This document shows positions 24,268-33,465 of a stretch of 64,000 nt of DNA, in pieces. Every line of letters starts with the position of its first letter. Position 1 is the first letter of the stretch. The position numbers were made by a program, and so were the translations under genes. This DNA comes from an uncultured Blautia sp. Its GTDB lineage: Bacteria > Bacillota > Clostridia > Lachnospirales > Lachnospiraceae. The stretch is from positions 9,044 to 73,043 of the forward strand of contig UQLX01000010.1 in assembly GCA_900541985.1 (NCBI GenBank). The letters are read 5' to 3'. Below the pieces are notes generated by a model. That model saw only the letters and a list, made by a program, of their open reading frames with translations, did no database searches and was not told where the DNA came from.

Positions 24268-25710
24268 ATGAACTATATGGTTCCAGTGATCGGGAATGTG
24301 CTTGGCGTTCTTTATCAGAGCTGCGGGGCATCGCTGGTGATTGCGGTTCTTTTTATGAGTGTATACATGCAGGTCAAGAAAAAAGGTACGGAAGCGGTGA
24401 TACGGACCTGGATACAGGAATTTCGAACCAGCAGGCAGTTTCGGAGAGAGTTCCTTCTGGTATTTTATGGATGTCTGGTTCTGTTCCGAACACTTTTCTG
24501 CAGAACTATCTGGGGAAATCCTCTGGACAGTGTGCTGGGAATCTGGGGATTACATAAGGCAGATGGAAGTATTTATACAGAAAATATGGAGAATCTGATC
24601 ATGTTTCTGCCGCTGCTTCCTCTTTTATACCGGGTATGGGAATACAGGATCGATTACAGAAAGAAAAAGGTGCAGGAGGTTCTGCTGAACAGTCTCTGGA
24701 TCGGTTTCTTCTGCTCTTTGTGTATCGAGTGCTGTCAGCTTTTTCTGAAAATTGGAACGTTTCAGCTTACGGATCTGTTTTTTAACAGCCTCGGAGGTGT
24801 GCTGGGCGGTATTCTTTACTGGGGCTTTGACCGAAGCAGAAAATATGTGGTAAAAAATGTCAGAGAATTTGGCGGCTGGGATGTGGAACCGTGGAAGACA
24901 GGTGAACTGTCTGCGCAAAGCAGTACGGATATCGATTATCAGGCGATAGAAGCTATTGTCCGTAAGGCGGGTGAGAAACTGCGCCAGGCAAAGCCGTCGA
25001 GGGAGAATATCCACAAAAAAGAAGGAATTGCCAATTTCTGCACGGATTTTGACACAGAGATCCAGCGTTTTCTGATTCGTGAACTGAGTAAGATCCTGCC
25101 GGGAGCCACTTTTTTTGGTGAAGAGGATACAGAAGGAAATCAGGGAGCGGGAGCATCTGGTGAATATACATTTTATATTGATCCCATAGATGGAACTACA
25201 AATTTTATGTTTGATTATCATTTCAGCTGTATTTCTGTGGGTCTGGCACATCATGGAAGAACAGAGGCCGGATTTGTTTACGATCCCTATATGGACGAAA
25301 TGTATGTGGGAATTTGCGGCAAGGGAAGTACGTTGAACGGGCAGAGGCTGCAAATGGAAAATATTTCTCTTGAAGAAGGAATTGCAGCTTTTGGGTGTGC
25401 AAGATATAATGAAGAAAAAATGGATGTTTTCTTTCAGACGGTAAGGGAGCTTTACAGGAGAAGTCTCTGTATTCGGAGCGGAGGATCTGCTGCACTGGAT
25501 CTGTGCAGGATCGCTTCCGGAAGAAATGCGGTTTATCTGGAAATGAAGCTTCAGCCGTATGATTATGCTGCTGCTTCTGTCATCATCGAGGAGGCCGGAG
25601 GAGTGGTTGGGCAGATTGACGGGACATCCATTACGCTGGATCAGCCCTGTTCTGTGCTGGCAGGAACAAGAAAGGCAGTGGAAGAGACCAGAGAGCTGCT
25701 GCCACACTGA
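24268..25710 (+). CDS. Fusion of a VanZ-like membrane domain and an inositol monophosphatase domain
   Basis: 480 residues from the ATG at 24268, behind AGAAAGGA; a frame from 24181 has no ribosome site. Residues 1-200 are a VanZ-like domain with about five membrane segments (VLFRTLFC, NLIMFLPLLPLLYRVWE, GFFCSLCIECCQLFLKIG, DLFFNSLGGVLGGILYW). Residues about 225-475 are a full inositol monophosphatase domain: the metal-binding GEEDTEG, IDPIDGTTNF, and the end block LQPYDYAAASVIIEEAGG. The frame is open throughout, so this is a true fusion. It would place a phosphatase on the cytoplasmic face of the membrane. Substrate unknown. Confidence 0.85.
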   Translation: MNYMVPVIGNVLGVLYQSCGASLVIAVLFMSVYMQVKKKGTEAVIRTWIQEFRTSRQFRREFLLVFYGCLVLFRTLFCRTIWGNPLDSVLGIWGLHKADGSIYTENMENLIMFLPLLPLLYRVWEYRIDYRKKKVQEVLLNSLWIGFFCSLCIECCQLFLKIGTFQLTDLFFNSLGGVLGGILYWGFDRSRKYVVKNVREFGGWDVEPWKTGELSAQSSTDIDYQAIEAIVRKAGEKLRQAKPSRENIHKKEGIANFCTDFDTEIQRFLIRELSKILPGATFFGEEDTEGNQGAGASGEYTFYIDPIDGTTNFMFDYHFSCISVGLAHHGRTEAGFVYDPYMDEMYVGICGKGSTLNGQRLQMENISLEEGIAAFGCARYNEEKMDVFFQTVRELYRRSLCIRSGGSAALDLCRIASGRNAVYLEMKLQPYDYAAASVIIEEAGGVVGQIDGTSITLDQPCSVLAGTRKAVEETRELLPH

Positions 25711-25724
25711 CGAAAGGTGATTTA

Positions 25725-26765
25725 ATGACAAAAAAACAGAGATTTGGAATGGGCACAGTTTTAGCAGGTGCGGTACTGACAGCGCTCGTTTTCAGTCCCG
25801 TTCAGGCAAAAACACAAAAATATACAAATACAGATTTTGCCATGAATACAGTTGTCTCAGAAACTTTGTATACAAAAGGCAAAGATCTGAATCCTTCTAT
25901 CGGAAAGCTTCTGAAAAAAACAGAGGAGGAGCTTCTTTCCTGGACAGAAGAAGACTCTCAGATTTCTCAGGTGAATCAGGCGGGAGGAGAAACGGTGGAG
26001 GTTTCTGCCGAGCTTACGGATTATCTGCAAAAAATACAGCAGCTTGCAGAAGATTCAGAGGGAGCCTTTGATCCCACACTGGGCAAAGTGATCCGTCTCT
26101 GGGACATTGGAGGAGAAAATGCAGGGATTCCTCAGGCGGGAGAACTGGAATCGCTTCTCAAAGAAACCGGATATGAAAAGCTGGAGCTTGACGGAAATAA
26201 GGTAACATTAAAAGATGGCGCCACCCTCGATCTGGGAGCGGCTGGCAAGGGAATTGGCTGTGATCTGGTTATGGAGCTTCTAAAACAGGATGCGGATGTT
26301 TCCGGTATGATTCTGAATCTGGGAGGCAGCAGCGTGATGGCTTATGGAGAGAAACCGGATCAGTCAGACTGGAGAGTAGCCATACGGGATCCAAGAGAAC
26401 CGGAGGGAGACTATCTGGGAGCTGTTACTCTGAAGGGGGGAGAATTTCTTTCCACCTCCGGAGATTATGAACGGTATTTTATGGAAGATGGAAAAAGATA
26501 TCATCACATTCTTGATCCAAAAACCGGATACCCTGTATGGAACGGGCTTACTTCTGTAACAGTTGTCTGCGACAGCGGACTTTTTGCAGATGGTCTTTCT
26601 ACGGCGTGTTTTGTGCTGGGAAAAGAAAAAGCGCTTCCTGTTCTGGAAAAATATGGAGCAGATGCAGCTTTTGTAGATGAGGATCATAAGGTATATCTTA
26701 CAGAAGGAATGAAAGAGCGATTTGAGCTTATGAAAAATATTTATGAGACAGAAATACTGAAATAA
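25725..26765 (+). CDS. apbE: FAD:protein FMN transferase (ApbE)
   Basis: 346 residues; AAAGGTG precedes the start. It attaches FMN from FAD through a phosphoester to Thr/Ser of target proteins such as RnfG and RnfD. The N-terminus is a signal peptide ending near VQAKT, without a lipobox Cys. Then come FDPTLGKVIRLWDIG, DLGAAGKGIGCDLV and LNLGGSSVMAYG, with HHILDPKTGYPV near the end. All are ApbE marks. It starts 15 bases after the VanZ-IMPase gene, and the Rnf-like operon that needs it is 3-8 kb to the left. Confidence 0.93.
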   Translation: MTKKQRFGMGTVLAGAVLTALVFSPVQAKTQKYTNTDFAMNTVVSETLYTKGKDLNPSIGKLLKKTEEELLSWTEEDSQISQVNQAGGETVEVSAELTDYLQKIQQLAEDSEGAFDPTLGKVIRLWDIGGENAGIPQAGELESLLKETGYEKLELDGNKVTLKDGATLDLGAAGKGIGCDLVMELLKQDADVSGMILNLGGSSVMAYGEKPDQSDWRVAIRDPREPEGDYLGAVTLKGGEFLSTSGDYERYFMEDGKRYHHILDPKTGYPVWNGLTSVTVVCDSGLFADGLSTACFVLGKEKALPVLEKYGADAAFVDEDHKVYLTEGMKERFELMKNIYETEILK

Positions 26766-26772
26766 TAGACAG

Positions 26773-26806
26773 AAAAAAGGATACGCTTTACAGGCGTATC
26801 CTTTTT
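26773..26806. terminator. Bidirectional terminator between apbE and the Gx gene
   Basis: AAAAAA then GGATACGC (26779-26786), 7-base loop, GCGTATCC (26794-26801) then TTTTT. The stop end of the leftward Gx gene lies inside it, and it ends apbE rightward. Confidence 0.88.
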
Positions 26807-27273
26807 GTGACTTCTCCGGTAAGAAATCCGATCAGGAGTCCGGTTACAACGCCGGAGATCAGAAGAGCCGGAGCGTAATAAAGAAGGCTGGTATTTTCTA
26901 CAATGAGAGCGGCGACGATCAGCTGCCCGATATTGTGGGAAACACCTCCGGCAACGCTGATCCCAGGGATACTGAAGCCGGAAAATTTTTTCATCAGAGT
27001 CATGACTGTAAGGCTTAGAGCAGCTCCTGCCAGACTGTAGAGGATGCTGAACATATTTCCAAAAAGGAAACCGATCACCAGAATCCTTACTGCGGAAACC
27101 AGAGCGGCTTCCTTCCAGGTGTATTTTTCAAGGATAAAGAGTACGGCAAGGTTTGCCAGTCCCAGTTTCATACCGGGAATTCCTGCAAAAAACGGGATCA
27201 GAGATTCCACATAGCCAAAGATAATGGCAACAGCGGCAAAAAGTCCCAGATAGGCTGTTTTTTTATGGTTCAT
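26788..27273 (-). CDS. Gx transporter/HepS-like membrane protein
   Basis: 161 residues with five hydrophobic segments. FGYVESLIPFFAGIPGMKLG near residue 20 and AGGVSHNIGQL later are the hallmark of the Gx transporter family, sometimes labelled heptaprenyl diphosphate synthase component I. It resembles small substrate-binding subunits of vitamin transporters. It starts 4 bases after the NusG-II gene and has no clear ribosome site of its own, so translation is probably coupled. Families of this pair are often next to ApbE and Rnf-like genes, as here, and may serve flavin or quinone supply; that is inference. Confidence 0.8.
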   Translation of the reverse strand: MNHKKTAYLGLFAAVAIIFGYVESLIPFFAGIPGMKLGLANLAVLFILEKYTWKEAALVSAVRILVIGFLFGNMFSILYSLAGAALSLTVMTLMKKFSGFSIPGISVAGGVSHNIGQLIVAALIVENTSLLYYAPALLISGVVTGLLIGFLTGEVTKRIRL

Positions 27274-27276
27274 AAT

Positions 27277-27651
27277 TTATACTGCCGTATCAAATTCCGG
27301 AGAGGACTCTTCGGAACCGGCGGCTTTTACTCCTTCTATGACAATTTTATTGGGAAGGCAGACGATCGTCCCGCCGGAGCTTCCCACGGCTTTTTGCTTT
27401 ATGCAGAGGTGATCCGGGCAATCTGCCCCGATCATTTTTATTTGCCCGTCCCTGATCTCGCAGACATTGGTCTCTCCGATGGAGATCACCTGATCCTGAG
27501 AAAGGGAGTAGGTTCCATATTCTTCTCCGTTTACCGTGATCCTTACGGAACCGTAGTCGCCCTTTCGGATCAGAAGTATAATACCCCACAGAAGCAGGGC
27601 TGAGGCAAGTATGGAGATGATAAAGATAACTTCCTTTTTTTTCAAATGCAA
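27277..27651 (-). CDS. NusG domain II-containing exported protein
   Basis: 124 residues. A membrane helix at 8-27 is followed by an outside domain with EEYGTYSLSQDQVISIGETN and the block MIGADCPDHLCIKQKAVG, whose two Cys (CPDHLC) are typical of this family. A closing PNKIVIEGV strand follows. Despite the name it is not a transcription factor but a small extracytoplasmic beta domain. It precedes the Gx gene in one leftward operon. GAAAGGAA precedes the start. Confidence 0.82.
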   Translation of the reverse strand: MHLKKKEVIFIISILASALLLWGIILLIRKGDYGSVRITVNGEEYGTYSLSQDQVISIGETNVCEIRDGQIKMIGADCPDHLCIKQKAVGSSGGTIVCLPNKIVIEGVKAAGSEESSPEFDTAV

Positions 27652-27769
27652 TTCCTTTCTTTTATAAAAAGTGGATATGCCGACATCAAAAGAAAAATGT
27701 CAGGCTGTTTCCATAACTCGAAGCTAATCATAGCACAGGGGGAAAAATATGACAAGCCTGAGAAAATCA

Positions 27770-27798
27770 TTGTTTTCCATTTAAGAAAGTGATAGAAT
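27770..27798 (+). promoter_or_regulatory. Promoter of secA
   Basis: TTGTTT (27770-27775), 17 bases, TAGAAT (27793-27798), about 80 bases before the secA start. In the same 229-base gap a loose inverted pair CAGGCT/AGCCTG (about 27700-27760) is visible but unexplained. Confidence 0.6.
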
Positions 27799-27880
27799 AG
27801 AATAGATTTATTATATTAACTAAATTACGGAGGATTCCGTAGAACAGATTTTATAGAATAAAACAAACAGGAGTATATTT

Positions 27881-30457
27881 ATGAACGTGTTTTCAAAAGT
27901 ATTCGGAACGCACAGCCAGCGTGAGGTCAAGCGTATCATGCCGCTTGTGGAAAAAACAGAAGCTCTGCGTCCGGAGATGCAGAAATTAACGGATGAGGAA
28001 CTGAGAGACAAGACAAGAGAGTACAAGAAACGTCTGGAAGAAGGTGCAACTCTGGATGATCTTCTTCCAGAGGCTTTTGCAACGGTACGCGAAGCGGCAA
28101 AGCGTGTACTTGGAATGGAACATTATCGTGTTCAGATCATTGGCGGTGTGATTCTTCATCAGGGACGAATTGCAGAGATGAAAACCGGTGAAGGTAAGAC
28201 CCTTGTATCTACACTTCCGGCATATCTGAATGCCCTGGAAGGCAGAGGCGTGCATATTGTTACTGTCAACGACTATCTGGCAAAGCGTGATGCTGAGTGG
28301 ATGGGCAAGGTTCATGAGTTCCTGGGACTGACGGTAGGCGTGGTATTAAACGATATGAAGCCAGAGGAACGCCGTGCAGCTTATGGATGTGATATTACCT
28401 ATGTGACAAATAACGAGCTGGGATTTGATTACCTGCGTGACAACATGGTTATTTATAAAGAACAGCTTGTACAGAGAGAACTTCACTACTGCATTATTGA
28501 TGAGGTGGACTCTGTCCTTATTGATGAGGCACGTACTCCTCTGATCATTTCCGGACAGAGTGGCAAATCCACCAAGCTTTATGAGGTATGTGATATTCTG
28601 GCGCAGCAGCTGGAGCGCGGTGAGGCCAGCCATGAAATGACCAAGATGGCAGCCATCATGGGTGAAGAGGTTATTGAGACCGGAGACTTTGTGGTAAACG
28701 AAAAAGATAAGATCGTGAACCTGACAGAGCGCGGTGTTAAGAGAGTTGAGAAATTTTTTAATATCGAAAACCTTGCGGATCCGGAAAACCTGGAGATCCA
28801 GCATAATGTCATTCTGGCGCTGCGTGCCCATAATCTGATGCATAAGGATCAGGACTATGTGGTAAAGGATGATGAGATCCTGATCGTTGATGAATTTACC
28901 GGACGTATTATGCCGGGCCGCCGTTATTCTGACGGTCTTCATCAGGCAATCGAAGCCAAGGAGCATGTAAAAGTAAAACGTGAGAGTAAGACACTTGCCA
29001 CCATTACTTTCCAGAATTTCTTTAACAAATATGATAAAAAAGGCGGTATGACAGGTACAGCTCTGACAGAGGAAAAAGAGTTCCGCGATATCTACGGAAT
29101 GGATGTTGTGGAGATCCCCACCAATAAGCCGGTACAGCGTAAAGACCTGGAAGACGCTGTATATATGACAAAGAAAGAAAAATTCAACGCAGTTGTTGAG
29201 GCTGTGAAGGAAGCCCATGAGAGACAGCAGCCGGTTCTGGTAGGTACCATTACCATCGAAACATCTGAGCTTCTCAGCAAAATGCTCCGTCGTCAGGGAA
29301 TCCAGCATAATGTCCTGAATGCGAAATTCCATGAACTGGAGGCTGAGATCGTTGCACAGGCAGGTCAGGCCGGAGCTGTTACCATTGCTACCAACATGGC
29401 AGGCCGTGGTACGGATATCAAGCTGGATGATGTGGCGAGAGAGGCTGGCGGTCTGAAGATCATCGGTACAGAACGACATGAGTCCAGACGTATTGATAAT
29501 CAGCTCCGCGGACGTTCCGGACGTCAGGGAGATCCGGGTGAATCCCGCTTCTATATTTCTCTGGAGGACGATCTGATGCGTCTCTTTGGATCTGAGCGTC
29601 TGATGAAGGTATTTACTTCTCTTGGAGTTGCCGAAAACGAGCAGATCGAACATAAGATGCTTTCCAATGCGATTCAGAAAGCACAGGAGAAGATCGAGTT
29701 TAACAACTTTGGTATTCGTAAAAATCTTCTTGATTATGACCAGGTAAACAACGAACAGCGTGAGATCATTTATAAAGAGCGCCGTCAGGTTCTGGACGGA
29801 GAGAACATGCGTGATTCCATTTATAAGATGATCACTGATATTGTGGACAATACAGTGGACAGATGCTTCTCAGATGATGTAGATGCTGTTGAGTGGAATC
29901 TTGAAGAATTTAACACAATCCTTCTTCCGATCATTCCTATTCAGGCTCTTACTGAAGAAAAGGTAAAGGGCAAGAAGAAAAATGAAATGAAGCATATCCT
30001 GAAAGAAGAAGCGGTGAAGCTTTATGAAGCGAAAGAATCCGAATTCCCGGAACCGGAGCAGCTGCGCGAGCTTGAACGTGTGGTTCTTCTGAAGTCTATC
30101 GACAGTAAGTGGATGGACCATATTGACGATATGGAAATCCTTCGTCAGGGTATCGGACTGGTTGGCTACGGCCAGAGAGATCCGGTTGTGGAATATAAGA
30201 TGAGCGCTTATGATATGTTCAATGAGATGACAAACTCCATCCAGGAGGATACCGTTCGTATGCTGTATCATGTTCATGTTGAACAGAAGATCGAGCGTGA
30301 GCAGGTTGCCAAGGTTACCGGAACCAACAAGGATGATTCCAGTGTACGTAAACCTGTTCAGAGAAAAGAAGAAAAGGTTTATCCGAATGATCCATGTCCG
30401 TGCGGAAGCGGCAAGAAATATAAACAGTGCTGCGGACGTAAGGCAATGAAAGCATAA
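27881..30457 (+). CDS. secA: Preprotein translocase ATPase SecA
   Basis: 858 residues. It is the motor that drives preproteins through SecYEG. MKTGEGKTLV is Walker A, VDEVDSVLIDEARTPLIIS holds the DEAD-like motif, TNMAGRGTDIKLDD and RGRSGRQGDPGESRFYISL the second helicase half, and the C-terminus has the zinc-binding SecB/ribosome tail CPCGSGKKYKQCCG. ACAGGAG precedes the ATG. It is alone between its promoter and a terminator. This is the best single gene here for phylogenetic placement. Confidence 0.98.
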   Translation: MNVFSKVFGTHSQREVKRIMPLVEKTEALRPEMQKLTDEELRDKTREYKKRLEEGATLDDLLPEAFATVREAAKRVLGMEHYRVQIIGGVILHQGRIAEMKTGEGKTLVSTLPAYLNALEGRGVHIVTVNDYLAKRDAEWMGKVHEFLGLTVGVVLNDMKPEERRAAYGCDITYVTNNELGFDYLRDNMVIYKEQLVQRELHYCIIDEVDSVLIDEARTPLIISGQSGKSTKLYEVCDILAQQLERGEASHEMTKMAAIMGEEVIETGDFVVNEKDKIVNLTERGVKRVEKFFNIENLADPENLEIQHNVILALRAHNLMHKDQDYVVKDDEILIVDEFTGRIMPGRRYSDGLHQAIEAKEHVKVKRESKTLATITFQNFFNKYDKKGGMTGTALTEEKEFRDIYGMDVVEIPTNKPVQRKDLEDAVYMTKKEKFNAVVEAVKEAHERQQPVLVGTITIETSELLSKMLRRQGIQHNVLNAKFHELEAEIVAQAGQAGAVTIATNMAGRGTDIKLDDVAREAGGLKIIGTERHESRRIDNQLRGRSGRQGDPGESRFYISLEDDLMRLFGSERLMKVFTSLGVAENEQIEHKMLSNAIQKAQEKIEFNNFGIRKNLLDYDQVNNEQREIIYKERRQVLDGENMRDSIYKMITDIVDNTVDRCFSDDVDAVEWNLEEFNTILLPIIPIQALTEEKVKGKKKNEMKHILKEEAVKLYEAKESEFPEPEQLRELERVVLLKSIDSKWMDHIDDMEILRQGIGLVGYGQRDPVVEYKMSAYDMFNEMTNSIQEDTVRMLYHVHVEQKIEREQVAKVTGTNKDDSSVRKPVQRKEEKVYPNDPCPCGSGKKYKQCCGRKAMKA

Positions 30458-30464
30458 AACAGAA

Positions 30465-30511
30465 GGGTTGTCAGAAATTCACTGAAAAAGAGAATCTGGC
30501 AGCCCTCTTTT
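30465..30511 (+). terminator. Terminator after secA
   Basis: GGGTTGTCAGA (30465-30475) pairs fully, with two G-U pairs, to TCTGGCAGCCC (30495-30505), followed by TCTTTT. Confidence 0.85.
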
Positions 30512-30535
30512 GTTCAGGACAGGAGATTTGGCATT

Positions 30536-31468
30536 ATGGTAAAAATTGATCTGATCACCGGCTTTCTGGGAGCAGGTAAGACAACCTTTATAAAAAAATA
30601 TGCCTCCTATCTTTTAAAGCAGGGACAGAATATCGGAATCATAGAAAACGATTTCGGCGCAGTTAATGTGGATATGATGTTTCTGAAGGATCTGGAGGGA
30701 GAGAACTGTGAGTTGGAAATGATCGCAGGCGGCTGCGACAGAGAGACGCACAGAAGAAGATTTAAGACGAAACTGATCGCCATGGGAATGTGCGGATACG
30801 ACAGAGTGATCGTGGAGCCTTCCGGGATCTTTGATGTGGACGAGTTTTTTGATGTACTTTATGAGGAGCCGCTGGACCGCTGGTATGAGATCGGAAATGT
30901 GATCGCAGTGGTGGACGGCGGTCTGGAAGAAAAGCTTTCGGACCAGGCGGAATATCTGCTGACATCAGAGGCGGCATCCGCAGGCTGTGTAGTGCTGAGC
31001 AGATGCGATGAGGTTTCGGAAGAACAAAAGAAAGCCGTGACAGAGCACCTGGAGCGGGCAATGAAAAATGTCCGCTCCAGACGAACATTTGAGGGAGATA
31101 TTTTTTCAAAAGACTGGGAAAAACTGACCGATCAGGATTATGACCGACTGCTGAAGTGCGGATACCGCTCCACAGCCTACGAAAAAAAGCACTTTTCAGA
31201 GGAAAAATTTACTTCTCTTTATTTTATGAATCTTGCATTTCCTGCAGAAGAGCTGGCCTGCAGGTCAGAAAAGATCATGGCTGATCCGGACTGCGGATCT
31301 GTTTTTCGGATCAAGGGATTTGGCAAAAACAGAGAGGGACAGTGGATGGAGCTGAATGCTGCCCGTGGAAAAGCCGCTCTGCGTCCGATCAGTGCAGGGC
31401 AGGAAGTTCTGATCGTTATCGGTGAAAACCCTGTAAAAGAAAAAATTGAAGCATACTTTGCCGGATAA
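30536..31468 (+). CDS. COG0523/CobW-type GTPase lacking the CxCC motif
   Basis: 310 residues; the G domain reads TGFLGAGKTTFIKK (P-loop), IENDFGAVNVD, VEPSGIFDVDEF and SRCDEV in place of NKxD. The C-terminal CobW domain (about 215-305) contains FRIKGFG and ends with the usual VIGENP. Such GTPases deliver metals (zinc, cobalt, nickel, iron) to target enzymes. Usual members have GGCICC or similar after the second motif; here it is AGGCDRETHRRR, so two of the metal-binding Cys are gone. CAGGAG lies before the start. Metal and client unknown. Confidence 0.82.
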   Translation: MVKIDLITGFLGAGKTTFIKKYASYLLKQGQNIGIIENDFGAVNVDMMFLKDLEGENCELEMIAGGCDRETHRRRFKTKLIAMGMCGYDRVIVEPSGIFDVDEFFDVLYEEPLDRWYEIGNVIAVVDGGLEEKLSDQAEYLLTSEAASAGCVVLSRCDEVSEEQKKAVTEHLERAMKNVRSRRTFEGDIFSKDWEKLTDQDYDRLLKCGYRSTAYEKKHFSEEKFTSLYFMNLAFPAEELACRSEKIMADPDCGSVFRIKGFGKNREGQWMELNAARGKAALRPISAGQEVLIVIGENPVKEKIEAYFAG

Positions 31469-31534
31469 GAGAACCGGAGGCCTGTTTTTTGAATCACAGT
31501 TAAATTTTTTGCTTTTTACTTAACATCTGTTCAG

Positions 31535-31563
31535 TTGTGAGAAGACATTCTCTCTGCTATGAT
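31535..31563 (+). promoter_or_regulatory. Promoter of the XRE-TPR regulator gene
   Basis: TTGTGA (31535-31540), 17 bases, TATGAT (31558-31563), about 45 bases before the start at 31610. Confidence 0.5.
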
Positions 31564-31609
31564 AAAAGCAGCAGAGGCCGATGCGGAAAAAAGCAAAGGA
31601 GACTATTTT

Positions 31610-32629
31610 ATGAGAATCGGTGAGGTTATCAGAACATACAGAAAAAGCAGAAATCTGACGCAGGAGGAAATGGCGAGACGCCTTGGCGTGACGGCTCCGG
31701 CAGTGAATAAATGGGAGAACAATGTCTCTTTGCCGGATATTACCCTTCTTGCGCCTATTGCAAGAGTGCTGGAGACAACGCCGGATACGCTGCTTTCTTT
31801 CCGGGAGGAGCTTACACAGGAAGAGGTTCGTGCAATCGTTCTGGAAGCAGAAGGAAAATTTCAAAAGAGCAGTTTTGCGGAAGCCTTTGATTTTTGCAGG
31901 AAAAAAATCTGTCAGTATCCCGGCTGCAGCAGACTGGTCCTTCATCTTGCCATGACGCTGGATGGATGGAGGATCCTGAAAGGGACTTCAGATCCGGAAA
32001 AAATGAAAGAATACGACCGGGAGATTCTGGGATGGTATAAGCAGGCGCTGGAAAGTGAAGATTCTGAGATCCGGGAACGGGCCGCAGATGCCCTGTTCGG
32101 CTATTATTACCGCAATGAGGATTATGAAAAGGCAGAAGCCTGTCTGAGCTATTTTTCCCGGCTGGATCCGGTGAAAAAGATCCATAAGGCACAGCTTTGT
32201 GAAATAAAAGGTGACCGGAACGGAGCCTTTAAAGAATATGAAGAGCTGCTTTTTCAGGTAAATAACGTAGCGGAAATGGCGCTGGGCGGTATATTTATGC
32301 TGGCAGAAAAGGATGGAGATTTTCAGAAAGCCAGAAGGATCACAGAAAAAATGACAGGGCTTGCAGAGCTTTTTGAATCTGGAGAATATCATAAGATCTC
32401 CGCACAGCTGCAGATTCCCCTGATGGAAAAAGACAGGGAAAAAGTCAGAGAATACATGAAAAAATTAACAGATGCCGTAGAGGAAATGGATGCATACAGA
32501 CATTCGGAGCTCTATGAACATATGGAATTTAAGGAATTGAGTCCTGAATTTGTGGAACAAATGAAGACCACTCTGTCCGAAAGCTTCCGAAAGGATCCGG
32601 TATACGGCTTCGTATTTGAGGAGGAATAA
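31610..32629 (+). CDS. XRE-family regulator with TPR-like C-terminal part
   Basis: 339 residues from the ATG at 31610, behind AAAGGAG; the frame from 31559 begins inside the promoter. Residues 1-60 are a helix-turn-helix (NLTQEEMARRLGVTAPAVNKWENNVSLPD, positions 16-44). The rest is helical with repeated pairs like TPR units (FAEAFDFCRKKICQYPG, YEKAEACLSYFSRLDP). This layout is common in Firmicute regulators that sense a peptide or protein. It starts a run of closely packed genes (HAD phosphatase, PolY, YolD). Confidence 0.85.
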   Translation: MRIGEVIRTYRKSRNLTQEEMARRLGVTAPAVNKWENNVSLPDITLLAPIARVLETTPDTLLSFREELTQEEVRAIVLEAEGKFQKSSFAEAFDFCRKKICQYPGCSRLVLHLAMTLDGWRILKGTSDPEKMKEYDREILGWYKQALESEDSEIRERAADALFGYYYRNEDYEKAEACLSYFSRLDPVKKIHKAQLCEIKGDRNGAFKEYEELLFQVNNVAEMALGGIFMLAEKDGDFQKARRITEKMTGLAELFESGEYHKISAQLQIPLMEKDREKVREYMKKLTDAVEEMDAYRHSELYEHMEFKELSPEFVEQMKTTLSESFRKDPVYGFVFEEE

Positions 32630-32631
32630 CT

Positions 32632-33465
32632 GTGGGAAAACACACAAAAATTTTATTTACAGATCTGGATGGCACTCTTCTGAATGATCAGAAGGAAGTA
32701 ACTGCAGGAAATCAGGCTGCCATTGACCGGGCGCTGGAGCAGGGGCACAAGATCGTTGTGACAACAGGAAGACCCCTTGCCAGCGGCGTTCACATCGCGG
32801 AACGGATCGGGCTTACCAGGGAAGGCTGCTATGTGATCGCATTTAACGGCGGTCAGATTTATGATCCGTTTCATAAAAAAACGATTTATGGAAAAACTTT
32901 TACAAAAGAAGTGGCAAAGCCTTTGTTTCAGGAGGCGCTGGATCGTGGGCTCCATGTGCAGTCCTATTCGGATACCAGTGTACTTGCCATGAAGGATACG
33001 CCGGAGCTGCATTATTATATAGACAGATCCACCGTTCCTTATGAGATCGTGCCGGATGTGGATGCGGCCTTCCCTTTTGATCCGTATAAAATTCTTCTGG
33101 TAGGACTGGACAACCGTTCCGAACTGGAAAAATATCAGAGGGAATGTGTGGAGCCTCTGGAGGGAACGGTGCGGAGCTTCTTTTCTACAGAGTATTATCT
33201 GGAAATCGCACCGGAAGGAGTGTCAAAAGGATTTGCAGTAAAATGGATGTGTGATTATCTGGGAATTCCGCTGGAAAATTCTGTGGCTGCCGGGGATGCT
33301 CCAAACGATGTGGAAATGATCCGGGCGGCGCATGTGGGTGCAGTTATGTGCAATGCCTATGAAGGAGTGGCAGAGCTGGGGGATTATGTGACGGAACGAG
33401 ATAACAATCATGATGGTGTTGCGGAGATTATTGAACGTTTTCTGCTGAAAAAAGGTGATGAGTGA
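32632..33465 (+). CDS. Cof-type HAD-IIB phosphatase
   Basis: 277 residues. The start is GTG at 32632, behind GAGGAGG and 2 bases after the previous stop. HAD motifs: FTDLDGTLLND (nucleophile Asp), VVTTGRPLASG, the Lys in EGVSKGFAVKW, and AAGDAPNDVEMI. The cap is type IIB as in Cof/YidA proteins, which act on sugar phosphates or FMN. It overlaps the next gene by 8 bases. Confidence 0.92.
   Translation: MGKHTKILFTDLDGTLLNDQKEVTAGNQAAIDRALEQGHKIVVTTGRPLASGVHIAERIGLTREGCYVIAFNGGQIYDPFHKKTIYGKTFTKEVAKPLFQEALDRGLHVQSYSDTSVLAMKDTPELHYYIDRSTVPYEIVPDVDAAFPFDPYKILLVGLDNRSELEKYQRECVEPLEGTVRSFFSTEYYLEIAPEGVSKGFAVKWMCDYLGIPLENSVAAGDAPNDVEMIRAAHVGAVMCNAYEGVAELGDYVTERDNNHDGVAEIIERFLLKKGDE

Noticed and set aside
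28346..29653. 435-codon minus-strand frame inside secA
   Set aside because: Antisense shadow of a conserved gene; no ribosome site and odd composition.
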